DNA from: Microstegium vimineum
Taxonomy: Eukaryota > Streptophyta > Magnoliopsida > Poales > Poaceae
Direction of reading: 5' to 3'
Length of the DNA stretch: 64,000 nucleotides
NCBI GenBank assembly: GCA_022036555.1
Contig: CM039132.1
Span: 53,230,748-53,294,747 of the forward strand
In this document: positions 24,190 through 34,647 of the stretch, piece by piece
Layout: each line of letters opens with the position of its first letter
Position numbering within the stretch: the first letter of the stretch is position 1
Position numbers and translations under genes: made by a program
Notes under the pieces: model-generated
The model's database searches: none
What the model saw: the letters and a program-made list of their open reading frames with translations, nothing else
Told to the model about the DNA's origin: nothing

Positions 24190-24373
24190 TTAGTACGAGG
24201 GTGTTGGATTTCAAAAAATTAAGTCAAGAAAAAACTACAAGTTGCTGAGTGTCTAGATAGCCATGTTTGACGTGATGGACAAACCAAAAGCCTTGGAATC
24301 ACATCCCAAAAATGGCGCTAAAAACCCATGATGGGTTGAGAAGCTGAAGGGATAGAAAACACAAAGAACAGAC

Positions 24374-24631
24374 ATGGCCGGAATCCAGGACGGCGGCCTC
24401 GACAACGACACGCTGCAGCATCTGCGGATCCGCGCGACGCAGCTGCTGTTCAAGGAGGATAGGAGGGAGTACGGCGCCTCTTCCGGCGACGACCGCTGCG
24501 TGCTGTGCTCCGCGCTCGCGCACCGCACCGACGCCCGCGCGAGGCTCGGGGATGCCGCCGGTGGGCTCGCCGACTGCGATGCCGCGCTTGCTGCCCCGCC
24601 CGGAGCGAGGAGCAGCAGCGCCCTGGCATGA
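24374..24631 (+). pseudogene. Fragment of a TPR-type protein gene
   Basis: The ATG-initiated frame reads LQHLRIRATQLLFKEDRREY, then LCSALAHRTDARARLGDAAG and ADCDAALAA. This A-x-x-x-A-R-x-x-L-G pattern with DCDAAL is typical of tetratricopeptide helices. About 85 codons, then the frame runs into unrelated GC-rich sequence with no further repeats. A stretch that would normally lie between EDRREY and the next helix seems deleted. I read it as a first-exon fragment. It may be cargo of the Helitron whose 3' end lies at 30541. Confidence 0.4.
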
Positions 24632-24639
24632 GGTCCGTC

Positions 24640-26807
24640 GGCGCACGGATCTGAGCCAGCGCGGTGATGGAGACAGTGACGCGCGCGTGGCGGAGCTGAC
24701 CTGCAACGGCGACGACCTGAGGCAACACGGACGTCGGACGGCAGCCCCCACGGCAAGGTGCACGTGGTGCCAGCGGGGTACGGCGGTGACACGGTGAGGC
24801 GGCCGCACCGAGGGGTTCGGCCATGGCACTGCCGTGGCAACGACGGCGACTGGCCCGTGAGTTTTCTAATCCCCGCGAATGTTAGGGTTTCGAAATTTGG
24901 GAAAACTTTGAATCTGAGATGAAATTCCCCTCTGACAGATGAACCATACACCATTGTTTTGAAAAACAAAGAAGCTATGCAACTACAAAATTAAGTGTTT
25001 TCGTCAGATCTGAATTTTAGTGCTCACATTGCTATGAGTATGCTTACTAATTGTTTGGCATGTTGATAATCTGAAAACCAGAGTAAATTTTGCAGGTTGC
25101 AGAGTTTCTTGGGTTTCATGGATTAGTTTATGAAAGCATCAACAATACTCTCTTCCATGAATCACATTGGCAAAGTAAGCTACTGAACTCACGATAAAGT
25201 TATGCATATTGTAGGCAGTTAATTACTAAAATTGACAAGTAAATATGTATCATCTGGAAATGCAGCAAGCAGGAAGCCTACTCCTTTTCTGTGAAGTAAT
25301 TTATTTAAGTAGAGAAGATTATTTCTCTAGCCGATGAAGCCATGCAATCCACTGATTAAGCATTGTTACTGTTATTTCTTTCCTTTCCAGATGTTCCTCC
25401 AGAAGATCCTAAGACATAGGACCTCAGTAAAGAAGTCAGAGGGTTTTTACTTTTGAAGATTTTGGCCCGTTCAATTCACAGAGTTTCTATCTTCTATTCA
25501 GTCTAGGAGCGCAAGCTCTGTGATTGATGCATATAATAAATAAAGAAGTGGTAATATTATTTCTATCTCCCAACAGATTGATCATGTCTTTTCTATCAAA
25601 TAGATTATCATGTGCTTGAACTGCAGGGATGATAATCTGTTCGGTTGCGTGCCTCCGGTCAGCTTGATGTGCTCTTGCCCCTACCTCAGGTATGTTATCT
25701 CTAGATCCCCTTCAGTTTCTGATCTCCCCTTCCATTTCTGATCTCCAGTAAATTGATCGCCTTCAGTTATAGAGACAAATGATCCCTGTTTTTTTTTCTG
25801 CGTCATCCGCAATGCGCATTTTGTTTATTAGAGGATATTTTCCCAGTTTCTTATAATTAAATAGGTGCGATGGATGAGTCTGGACCATACGCCGAATATT
25901 GAAAGAGCGAGACCTTCTTTAGGATCTATTTTTTCATTGCCGGGTTAGACAATCCAACTTACCGATAGTTATAGCTGTAGTTAGATTAGGGACATGAATC
26001 TAATAATTCAGGGCTTCAGAGCTTATATTGCAGTGCTATATTTGCATCCTTGAGTGGAGCTTGTTTTCTCAGTAGGATTCAAAGCTTTTGGGAGTACTAC
26101 CTATTTAAGAAGGTTTTGCTTATATTTAACTAACCTGATGGTATTGCAACAAAGCCAATTCTAGGATTAAGATATGATAGCAGTTTTTCAGGCACCGGTT
26201 AGTGTGATTACACCAAGGCATATAGCCATCCATTCAGTTGTGGTCTGATACTGGAAATGTCAATTGCCAAAAATGGTCATTATGTTCTGCACAGTCTAGA
26301 TGGAAGTTATCGCATTAATTGGATTAAACTATTTGAGCTGTTGGTTGTTGTTACAATACAGAGTCAGCCCTGTTCCGTAATATCGACTACGACAATGACA
26401 CAACAGTGGTGGTGCAGCAGCAAGAGGATTGTTGCTGGAAGGTCGGAGTACATCGATGTGAAGGTCCTGTCGCTGGAGCAGGTGCGCGGAAGGCAGGGCA
26501 AGGGTCCGAATGTGCTGTTTTTGATGGCGTTGTCACTCCCAGGTTAGCTGAACCATCCATACACTTTTTGTCAACTTTACTTTCCTGATGCAGTGAAGAA
26601 AAAATTGGTTAAATTTTGCAGCATATAAATAGCAGTCATGTTTGACCAGTACTATTATGTGTAATTTTTGCTGATCTTAGTAGCGAAGTATTTTTCATGA
26701 TGAAGGCATTTAGGCTTGAGATTTGCACATATTTAAGCTTGCAAAATTCGAAGATGGTTCTTTAATCCCTCACTCTTGCACATATTTAAGCTTGCTAAGT
26801 ATATATG
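24640..26807 (+). other. Non-coding or decayed stretch with possible exon remnants
   Basis: A possible exon after CAG at about 25095 reads VAEFLGFHGLVYESINNTLF and ends near 25170. Another after a CCAG at about 25390 is short and stops. Neither is recognised. The open frame at 26257-26547 has no supported homology. No transposon termini were found. Confidence 0.3.
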
Positions 26808-27104
26808 TGTTATGGCAAGTGTGGAGCCAGGCTAGGGGCCCACGCGGTACTGTAGCGCGTGAACAGTACCGCGTGAACAGTGCCAAACAGATTAGATTGG
26901 TTTGGTTTGGTTTGTTAGGAAAGAGATAAGTTAGATTGATTCGGTTAGGATATTACTTAAGGGTCAAGTAAGTCGTCTCTATTAAAGGGGACCATCATGT
27001 ATCCATTAGAGTCAAGCAAGAAGAAACCCTAAGATAGTCCCCGAGGAAGGGCGGCTATCCGGGGTCTCTCTGCTAATCCATCTACCTATAGTCATTTCAT
27101 ATCA
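26808..27104 (+). repeat. Left LTR of the PDX1-carrying retrotransposon
   Basis: TGTTATGGCAAGTGTGG start and TTTCATATCA end; matches 28011-28293 apart from a 14-bp internal duplication and a few substitutions. Confidence 0.92.
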
Positions 27105-27141
27105 ATTGGTATCAGAGACCTCCACGGGTGCATCGCCATCC

Positions 27142-28010
27142 ATGGCCGGCACCCTTTTCGATCCTGTGGCGATGGATGCCAAGCTTGACCGCATCCTCAT
27201 GCAACTCTCCGCCATAAACAAGCGGTTGGATTCACATGACGAGCGCATTGCACGCCTGGAGGAACTGCAGCAAGCGAAGAAAGTGCGGGCAGCAGCGACA
27301 CCCACCGCCGCCATTGTTGCCTTCAGCCGCCCCTTGGTTCCCATGAAGGCCTTGGAGGGCGACATGGCCATCGACGCTGCCGGCCAGGTCACCACGAACG
27401 ACAACCTGGTGGCCACTCCGGTGGGCTGCGCTGTCCAGCGCTATGTGCCGCCACACCGGAGGGTACTGCTGGAGCCGTCCAAGCAGCCCAAGTCGTCGAC
27501 TTTCTCCGTCAAGGTGGGCCTAGCGCAGATGCTTCGCAGCAGGGTCACCAAGGACATCGTGACCCCAGAGCAGGCGCACATCGCCGAGAAGGCCGGCTCC
27601 TGCGCCATGGTGCTGGAGCAGGTCCCCACTGACTTCTGCGTGCAGGATGGCATGGCCCAGATTCCAGAGGCCATCGGTATCGCCTATGTGGACGAGAGTA
27701 AGGTGCTGACACCTGCCGACGTCCTGCAGCTCCTTCGTCTACTGCTGCCACGACCTCAGCGTGGTGCTTCGCAAGGTCTGCGAGGGCACTGCCATGTTCC
27801 GGACCAAGGGGGACGCCGGCACGTGCAACATCGTCGAGACGGTGCGCCACATACGCATCGTCATGGGCGACGTCCGCGCGCTACGCAACATGGACGACGC
27901 CGAGGCCTTCGTGTATGCCAATCACGTCGCCATGCCCTACAACCTCATCATGCAGACCCCCCAGCCATCGCCACAGCTCGAGGACGAGCTGTCTTGGAGG
28001 GGTGGAGTAG
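27142..28010 (+). pseudogene. Chimeric gag-PDX1 reading frame inside the retrotransposon
   Basis: The frame starts MAGTLFDPVAMDAKLDRIL with a predicted coiled-coil (LDSHDERIARLEELQQ), the style of grass Copia gag leaders. From about 27500 it changes to SVKVGLAQMLR...DIVTPEQAHIAEKAG, the N-terminal part of PDX1, the barrel subunit of plant pyridoxal 5'-phosphate synthase. About 40 residues are missing between DGMAQI and EAIGIAYVDES, removing the MAKARIGH segment with the first catalytic lysine (Lys81 in Bacillus numbering). After VLTPAD the frame shifts; the next PDX1 part (FRTKGDAGT with the second catalytic lysine, MGDVRALRNMDD, VMQT-like end) continues in another frame to about 27960. The C-terminal third is absent, so no PLP synthase activity is expected. 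Confidence 0.85.
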
Positions 28011-28293
28011 TGTTACGGCAAGTGTGGAGCAAGGCTAGGGGCCCACGCGGTACTGTAGCGCGTGAACAGTGCCAAACAGATTAGATTGGTTTGGTTTGGT
28101 TTGTTAGGAAAGAGATAAGTTAGATTGATTCGGTTAGGATATTACTTTAGGGTCAAGTAAGTCGTCTCTATTAAAGGGGACCATCATGTATCCATTAGAG
28201 TCAAGCAAGAAGAAACCCTAAGATAGTCCCCGAGGAAGGGCGGTTATCCGGGGTCTCTCTGCTAATCCATCTACCTATAGTCATTTCATATCA
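28011..28293 (+). repeat. Right LTR of the PDX1-carrying retrotransposon
   Basis: TGTTACGGCAAGTGTGG start and TTTCATATCA end, followed by the target duplication ATATG. Confidence 0.92.
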
Positions 28294-28298
28294 ATATG

Positions 28299-29964
28299 AG
28301 TATTGCATAATTTTTAATCTCTGAAAAAGTACTGATTGTTTTTATTTTTAAATCATTTAAGTTGCAGGATAATTCCTTAGTATTGCAGGTAATGGGATTA
28401 TCTAGCAAAGAAGAAACTATTGGTTCCCAAGCCCCGGTTATCAATGAAAGTGACTCCTCAAGTACACTGAACAATTACTGTCATCAATCACCAGTGGCGC
28501 AACCCCTATGCCCAAGATGAGTTAGGGTACCAAGCTTGCTTTATATTCTAGGCATACTTAAAAGGATGTGTCAAGCATGTACACTTCTAGGCTTTGATAT
28601 GCTAGGTTGTGTCCCCATGGATCCTTTAGCTTCTTGGAATGAGTCATGCCTTCACCATATTCTAAGAACAGCCAATAAGAATGTCGTGTCTTTTTATGTT
28701 CCAGAACACATGTGCCACATTGTGAACATTAATGGAACCTGTAGCTGTAAAATCAAGTTGACGACAGAGCTCATTCCAAAAAAATTGCTTATTGATTTGT
28801 AGTGGAAGTTTGCCAATCTATCATGTCTATTAATGCATACACACTTAGTTTGATTACTGATTTAGAATGTATGTTGTTTTTATTGTACCTTTGTTCATAT
28901 AATGACAAATTTTTTCATCGATAGATAAATAACCACCTAAATAGCAGTACATGTCTTTAATACATTGCAGCCTTCTCAGGAAAAAACCTGAGTGTGTATG
29001 CATTCTGAATCGATGAAAAAAACCTGAGTTTCTCAATGTAGTTATCCTCAAAGCATTGTGATATCAAGTTTTCAACCTGCTTGGTTTGATTTCCATTTTG
29101 GATGAATGTTTAGGCGCATCTATTTGGCTGTTGCAATCGTCATCTGTTGCTATATGACTCTTTTGAAAATCCAAGAGCTGAAGATCTGACATGTACCTAT
29201 TGTGTCTGCATCAGTTTTGGGAGGGACAAAAGGCTCTTCAGGTGAGTAGTCAGAATTGTTTTCTCTTGTTGAAGGTTAAACTATGAGGGTCTCAGTGTCC
29301 AAGTTTTTTTTTGTTGACTGACAGCTGATTGTTAGAAGATGTTAAGGGAAAGTAAGTCTGGTATGACCTCCTTGTTCATAGAAATTTAGTTCAATCTTGT
29401 TTGAAAAATGGAAGAACTAAATGCTTACAACCATATATTTGTGCATTAGATTTTGAATTTATTCATTTTGAACCAACCTTTGTCTTCGCTTACGTGATCT
29501 GTTATTAGAATGTCAAATTGCTATATATCCAGTTCAAAATTTTAGCCACCGTCTGCTAAAGCTTGGTGGTGATGCAAACCTAATTAAATGGATCATGCCC
29601 TCCTATTTATTTCTGTCAACCAATTGGGAGTCAAGGCTGCCACATTGCAATTTTACAGAGGATGGTGTTTATCGATAATATGTTGGTACTCTGATTATCT
29701 TGCTGTAGAAGATCATGCCACGCAGTTTTGTCGAACTCTGATGCTAACTATTCCAACTCCTACCTCTGTTTTTACATGCTTCCCTTCCTGCATTCTATAT
29801 TAGTTAGATTTTTTTCTTTTAAAAAGGACATACTAGAAAAACTGAAAATTTAATCGGTATCCATTATAGCATTGCATTGCTACAAGAGTCCAGTTGAAAG
29901 ATAATACCTAATATTATATTAACTTTTACAAACATTGAAAAAACGAAATCTATATATAGTGATA
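28299..29964. other. Non-coding stretch, no gene recognised
   Basis: A possible exon after GCAG near 28388 (MGLSSKEETIGSQAPVINES) and the open frame at 28536-28802 have no recognised match. The sequence is otherwise AT-rich without evident termini. Confidence 0.4.
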
Positions 29965-29979
29965 TATACATATTCATTG

Positions 29980-30091
29980 TTTTTTTTTAGGAAGGCTGCA
30001 GAGGGGCCTCTCGGTGCCAGCCCCAGGGATCGAACCCGGGCTGCCGGCGTGGGAGATGGCTCAAGGAGCCACTAGGGACTCACCACCCCGC
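29980..30091 (-). mobile_element. tRNA-derived SINE with 15-bp target duplication
   Basis: On the minus strand the element reads from a GGTGGTGAGTCCCTAGTGG region (box A-like) through GGGTTCGATCC (box B of a pol III promoter) to an A-rich tail, seen on the plus strand as TTTTTTTTAGG at its left edge. The 15-base sequence TATACATATTCATTG lies directly on both sides (29965-29979 and 30092-30106), the mark of LINE-mediated insertion. Body about 112 bp, shorter than many plant SINEs. Confidence 0.85.
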
Positions 30092-30512
30092 TATACATAT
30101 TCATTGTATCTGATTTAATTAGTGCCTTCAGTGAAATTTTTACTTTTGGTCTTCAAAATACTCAGACAGGACTCTGCTTTTCTGTTTATTCTTCAGTACA
30201 GAGCATACAAGGTTGCAAACCATACTTGTAGCCGAACTGTGGTGGTGATTAATCCTGATCACATTGGATTGGCATTAGGAAAATTATTTTGATCAGAGAC
30301 ATGCTTTGTGAGTTATTAGTTAGTTAGTCTTGTTGCTTCATGTGTTCAGTTACTAGGTGTGTAAGGCATGACCTACATATAAATGACCCGCTACAGGGAA
30401 TCATCAACTTAATTTGTCTTTTGGATTTGTCACTTTAATATATGTATTTAATTTTATAATATTGCTATATCATCGTGTGATCCATGTGTTCTTAGTATAA
30501 AAGTTTTGTTAT

Positions 30513-30541
30513 CCCGTAGCAACGCACGTGCATGATACTAG
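30513..30541 (+). mobile_element. Helitron 3' terminus
   Basis: CCCGTAGCAACGCACGTG can fold into a short hairpin (CCCGT against ACGTG, one mismatch to the usual ACGGG) and is followed after eight bases by CTAG at 30538-30541 and then T. This matches the CCCGTNGCAACGCACGGG...CTAG ends of grass Helitrons. The matching TC 5' end was not found, so the length is unknown; gene fragments upstream may be its cargo. Confidence 0.7.
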
Positions 30542-30860
30542 TGGATGCATAAAGCTAGGAACATTATACACGTTGCCATTCGGTGCGCATGCGGAATACG
30601 TACTCACGTTGCCAAATTTGACATGTTTTGAGTCTCTAAAAAAACTGAAATAACTTACCTATTTGGTATGGAGGGAAGGAGAGAAATTTCTAGGTAGATC
30701 CGTTATGATGCTCCAACCGACCTCTCCTTCCTTTCAACTCTCTAGCTCGGCCACTGGCTAAAGAATATATATTTTCGGTGCCGATGACAAAAAAGGTAGA
30801 TGCACGAACTAGCCGAGCGAGCAACAACAGTCCTCGAATCCGAACGTACGAATCCACACC

Positions 30861-31454
30861 ATGGCCACCATGCCGGTAGCCCACTTCTCCCATCCCAAGC
30901 ACGAGCTCAAGCTGAGGACGAAGTACCACCTGCCACGCTTGTGTAACCTGTGAGGGGAGAAGGTCACCGGCAGCGGCTACAGCTGCCACCGGCGCCTCTG
31001 CGACTTCGACCTGCACGAGGAGTGTGCCAAGTACCCCGAGACCCTAAGCTCCTTCTTCGCGCACCCATGGCACGACCTCACCCTTGCCAGCACCGACGAC
31101 CGGCGCGTCTGCGACCTGTGCCGGGAGGAGGTCGCCAGCGGCGTCTTCCTGTACGGCTGTGCGCCGTGCGGGTTCTACGTCCACCCGCGGTGCTCGCGCC
31201 TACCGCAGACGGCGCGCAGCGACCTCCACCCGGACCATGGCCTGACCGCCTTGCCCGGTGCCGGTGTGGGAACATGCGCGGCGTGTCGCGAGATCTGTGG
31301 CGTTTGGGTCTACCGCTGCGGCCTGTGCAACTTCAACCTTCACATCGAGTGCCTGAACGGTAGCAAGGAGAAGGAGTCGTCGCTGGGCGACAAATTTATG
31401 GAAGCTCTTGCTCAAGCCGCAGGGGAATCTCTTGCGAATATGTTCATTAACTAG
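30861..31454 (+). pseudogene. DC1-domain (cysteine/histidine-rich C1) protein gene with a premature stop
   Basis: An intronless 198-codon reading frame begins MATMPVAHFSHPKHELKL and ends GESLANMFIN. Divergent C1 zinc-binding modules are visible: CNL-stop-GE...CDFDLHEECA, then HPWHDLTL...CDLCREE...CGFYVHPRC, then HGLTAL...CAACRE...CNFNLHIEC. This is the DC1 pattern common in plants, often in stress-responsive proteins. Codon 31 (30951-30953) is TGA where the second cysteine of a C-x2-C pair belongs; TGC to TGA would explain it. The rest of the frame is open and well conserved, so inactivation is recent. Its 3' flank from 31456 also exists as a second copy at 54889 without the gene. Confidence 0.8.
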
Positions 31455-31455
31455 T

Positions 31456-32892
31456 TTTCCATGCACTTGCTGGAGTAGGGAGACTACGTGTACCTCTCTT
31501 TGTATTACTTCCTCTGCTTCAAATTATAATACAGTTTACCTTTATGCTAAGTTAAATTGCTCAAACTTTATTCATGTTTATACAAAAACACAGTAACATT
31601 TACAAGATAAACTAACTTCATTAAATTCTCCATGAAAGTATGTCATGATGTATCTGTTTCAACTTGTAGATATGATGTTAATATACTTTTCTAAAAAAAA
31701 AGAACTTTCCAAACAAAACTTCAGCTCCTGCCGATAGAGCATAGTTGAACGACATTGCTGGTGAATTGACGGTACAAGTGCAGTTAGATTACCCACATTC
31801 ATGCCTGGGAGATCCTTGATGGCATCCATCTTGAGCCTGAGGCACCTGACAGACTCTGTTGGTAAGCTGTCGCCTGATCAGCAGTATTCTGCCTCCTCTG
31901 CATATGGCGCCATGTTCGTCGGTTCTGTGAAACCGCTAGGGGTGAAATCAATTTGGATGGCGCGTGTCACCGAGAGTTAAGTACTTGTATTGTTTGTATT
32001 GTTTGGTTGGTGATGCATGGCCGGTGTTAGACTGCCATGGACATGGCTTGCAGGACAGCTATGACTGCATCCTCTGTGATCAACACCTTGGAAAACTATG
32101 GACCACGGACCACCTCGATCCAGCCGTGAAGTGTGGAGTAGGATTCTCAGGAAGCTGCACTCGGATGTCGTTCTGACGGTGCCTCAGGAGGGGTCTGTAT
32201 GCTGTAGTGGGTGCAATAAAAAAAAGAAACTAATCACTACGGGAAACTCGTGATTTGCCGAGTGTGACATGGTTTGATGAGTGCCAAATATCAGGCACTC
32301 GGCAAAACAGCTACTTCGTCGAGTGCCACACTCGGCAAAACAAGGCACTCGTCAAAGAGCTCTTTGTCGAGTGCCTGACACTCGGTAAAAAAAGGCACTC
32401 GGCAAATTATAAATTTGCCGAGTGTCGGACTTTCGGTAAAACAGAATACTCGCTTCAGTTGTGGCTCCGCAGCCGTTAGGGACTCCAGTGAGTATGTATG
32501 GTTGTTTATTCCTTTAGCTCGTGCGTCCCTCCGGCAGATGCTCATGAATTGGCTTCTTCTTTGTGCAGCCACAGTCGACGGGTTCGAACCGGACTCCTCA
32601 AGGCGGTGGCCCTTCTCCACAGGTCGGGTGCCCAAGTGGCCCTCCTTCACAGGCCGGGAGGCCAAGTGGCCCTCCTTCACAGCCCGACTGGCCAGGTGAC
32701 CCTCCTTCATGGTACCGTTCATTTGTTTTTTTTTTCATGTTTCTCAGACTTGTATTGGACTTAGACTTGTGTTGGATATAGACTTGTGACATATTCATAT
32801 CTATGTGATGGATGTGATGGATTATGAACGATATATATATATGTGTGTGTGTGTGTATATATGTGTGATTTGAATGATGGATGATATATATA

Positions 32893-32947
<55 letters not shown>

Positions 32948-33690
32948 TATTATTTCTATGTTTTGTTGGAAAGCAAAACAAACAAAAAAATAGCATTTTT
33001 TCCTCGCTCTTTGCTGAAGCCACAAGAGAACTAGTTTAAACCAGTTTTCCAACTTTGCCGAGTGCTATGGCCATGACACTCAACAAAGAATGTTTTTTTA
33101 AAAAAAACTTTGCCGAGTGTCAGGTCCCAAACACTTTGGCAATTTTTTTCCAAAAAAAAACTTTCTTTGCCGAGTGAGAAATCTGACACTCGACAAAGAT
33201 TAATTTTAAAAACAATTAAAATATAAATTTTTGCCGAGTGCCAGCCACGTCAGCACTCGGCAAAGACACCGTCAAGGTTGATGGATGAGTTTTTTTTACG
33301 AGTGCTGATCTGGCTCTCAGTAAACCATTTGTCGAGTGCCCGATATCTGACACTCGAGAAAGAAGTCCTTGCTAGAGGATCTTTGTCGAGCATTGTTTGC
33401 CGAGTGTGGCACTCGGTAAAGCCTTTGTCAAGTGCAATAGTGTCTTTGCCGAGTGCGCCAAACACTCAGCAAACCAGCTGTTTCCTATAGTGAATTACTG
33501 ATCCTCAAAGCAGCCGAAGTGGCTTCAATTCATTGTCCTTTTTGCTAGGATCGGACGCAACACAGCGTGCCATGTGTCAGATCCAAGGGCCCATAATTTG
33601 GTTGATAGATGAAGTCAAGTCATGCGGTTGACATATAGCAATTCTGTAATTAGAGGCGTTATGATTGCTGCTGTGTCTCTATCGCTAGCC
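31456..33690. repeat. Segmental duplication copy A (interrupted)
   Basis: 31456-32231 and 33496-33690 match 54889-56460 and 56474-56672 in order. Shared phrases include CCATGCACTTGCTGGAG / CCATGCCCTTGCTGGAG, TCGCCTGATCAGCAGTATTC, ATGTGTCAGATCCAAGGGCC and GCGGTTGACATATAGCAATT. The two halves are separated here by the CACTA element at 32235-33492, which copy B lacks. Confidence 0.85.
32235..33492. mobile_element. CACTA element, non-autonomous (TTTGCCGAGTG family)
   Basis: It starts CACTACGGGAAACTCGTG and ends with the inverted form CTATAGTG preceded by CAGCTGTTTC. A 3-bp target duplication AAT sits at 32232-32234 and 33493-33495. Both subterminal regions are packed with TTTGCCGAGTG / CACTCGGCAAA units in both orientations, the presumed transposase-binding repeats. 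There is no transposase. A compound (GT)n/(TA)n tract lies at about 32832-32943. Copy B at 56470 is the empty site. Confidence 0.9.
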
Positions 33691-33801
33691 CGGAGCTCCT
33701 CTCTTTGTCGCGATGAATTAGACTGGCCGCACCGCCATCCGCGAAAGGAACCTGCTTTGCCGAAAAAAAGCGTGCACCGGGTACACGGTATTCATGCGTT
33801 A

Positions 33802-34644
33802 GGTCAGTATAACGAGGTTTTACGAGGGATTTTATGCACATTAAATAATATATCACATCAGCTTTTGAGATGAAACTGGAAGGAGAGAGAGGGTATTCGT
33901 TTCGTGGGGATGAAACGAGTGAGCTCTGTTTCCAAAACTTTGGAAATCGCACGAAACCCGCACTGAGAACTCACATTCGTTTCATCCGCTTCTTCGACGC
34001 GAGCGGGAGCGGGAGCTCTGCCGTGGACACCGCCGGCCGGGGCGCGAGCCGGAGCGAGAGCTCCGCCAGCTGCGGACGAGCACCAGCAGGAGCTCCGCCG
34101 ACCGCAGGCCGCTCCTCCACGGGGCTCGAACGGGAGCGGGACTCCGCCGCGAGCTCGAGCAGGAGCGGTACCTCCGCCGGCTGCAGGTGGGCACCTCCTC
34201 CGCGGGCTCGAACGGGAGCAGGAGCTTCGCCGCGAGCTCGAGAGGGCGAGCACCTCCACCGCGGGTGGGCACGGGAGCGGGCCGCCGCGGGATCCGACGG
34301 CCGGGGTGCGGGGCCGGCCGCGGGCGAGCAAGAGCAAGAGCTCAGCTGCGGTCTTATCCGCCTCCGCTGGCCGCACGCCTCGGGCGAGTCTACCGCAAGC
34401 GAGGCCACCTCCTCCGCGCCGGGATCCGTCTGATGACCGGGTGCGGCTTCCAGTTCCATACGAGGAAGAGAAGGGAGGAGAGGAGAGGAGAGAAGGCAGG
34501 GGATGGGGCCCACAAAATTAGTAAAATAAGGCATGAAACTCTCCCGTGAAATCTTGCACTGTGAAAGAGATCTATTTCATGCTAAAGTTTCACTTCTCGA
34601 AAATCGGCTCGAAAATCGGGAGGTGAAACTCATTGAGACTAGCC
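33802..34644. mobile_element. PIF/Harbinger-type element with GC-rich cargo
   Basis: TTA flanks both ends (33799-33801, 34645-34647). The left end GGTCAGTATAACGAGGTTTTAC pairs imperfectly with the inverted right end, which begins GGCTAGTCTCAATGAG. The centre (33990-34440) is very GC-rich and open in several frames on both strands, giving Ser/Gly/Arg/Ala-rich products that I regard as compositional shadows. No transposase was seen. Confidence 0.55.
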
Positions 34645-34647
34645 TTA

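Larger units (their letters stand above)
26808..28293 (+). mobile_element. Small LTR retrotransposon carrying a captured PDX1 sequence
   Basis: The LTRs 26808-27104 (297 bp) and 28011-28293 (283 bp) are nearly identical, start TGTTA and end ATATCA. The left has an extra 14-bp duplication (ACCGCGTGAACAGT). The 5-bp target duplication ATATG flanks the element (26803-26807, 28294-28298). A primer site TGGTATCAGAG lies at 27107-27117, two bases after the left LTR. A purine-rich tract (TTGGAGGGGTGGAGTAG) precedes the right LTR. There is no protease, integrase or reverse transcriptase; the interior encodes a gag-like N-terminus joined to pyridoxal phosphate synthase sequence. It is non-autonomous, structurally complete and, by LTR similarity, fairly young. 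Confidence 0.9.

Noticed and set aside
26257..26590. Possible proteasome alpha-subunit N-terminus (LFRNIDYDNDTTV)
   Set aside because: The similarity is only a dozen residues and the following sequence does not fit the family.
30690..31016. Minus-strand frames over the DC1 gene
   Set aside because: Plus-strand C1 motifs are clear, so the minus frames are shadows.
33870..34549. Ser/Gly/Arg-rich open frames on both strands
   Set aside because: Both strands are open over the same GC-rich block inside a transposon; no domain is recognised.
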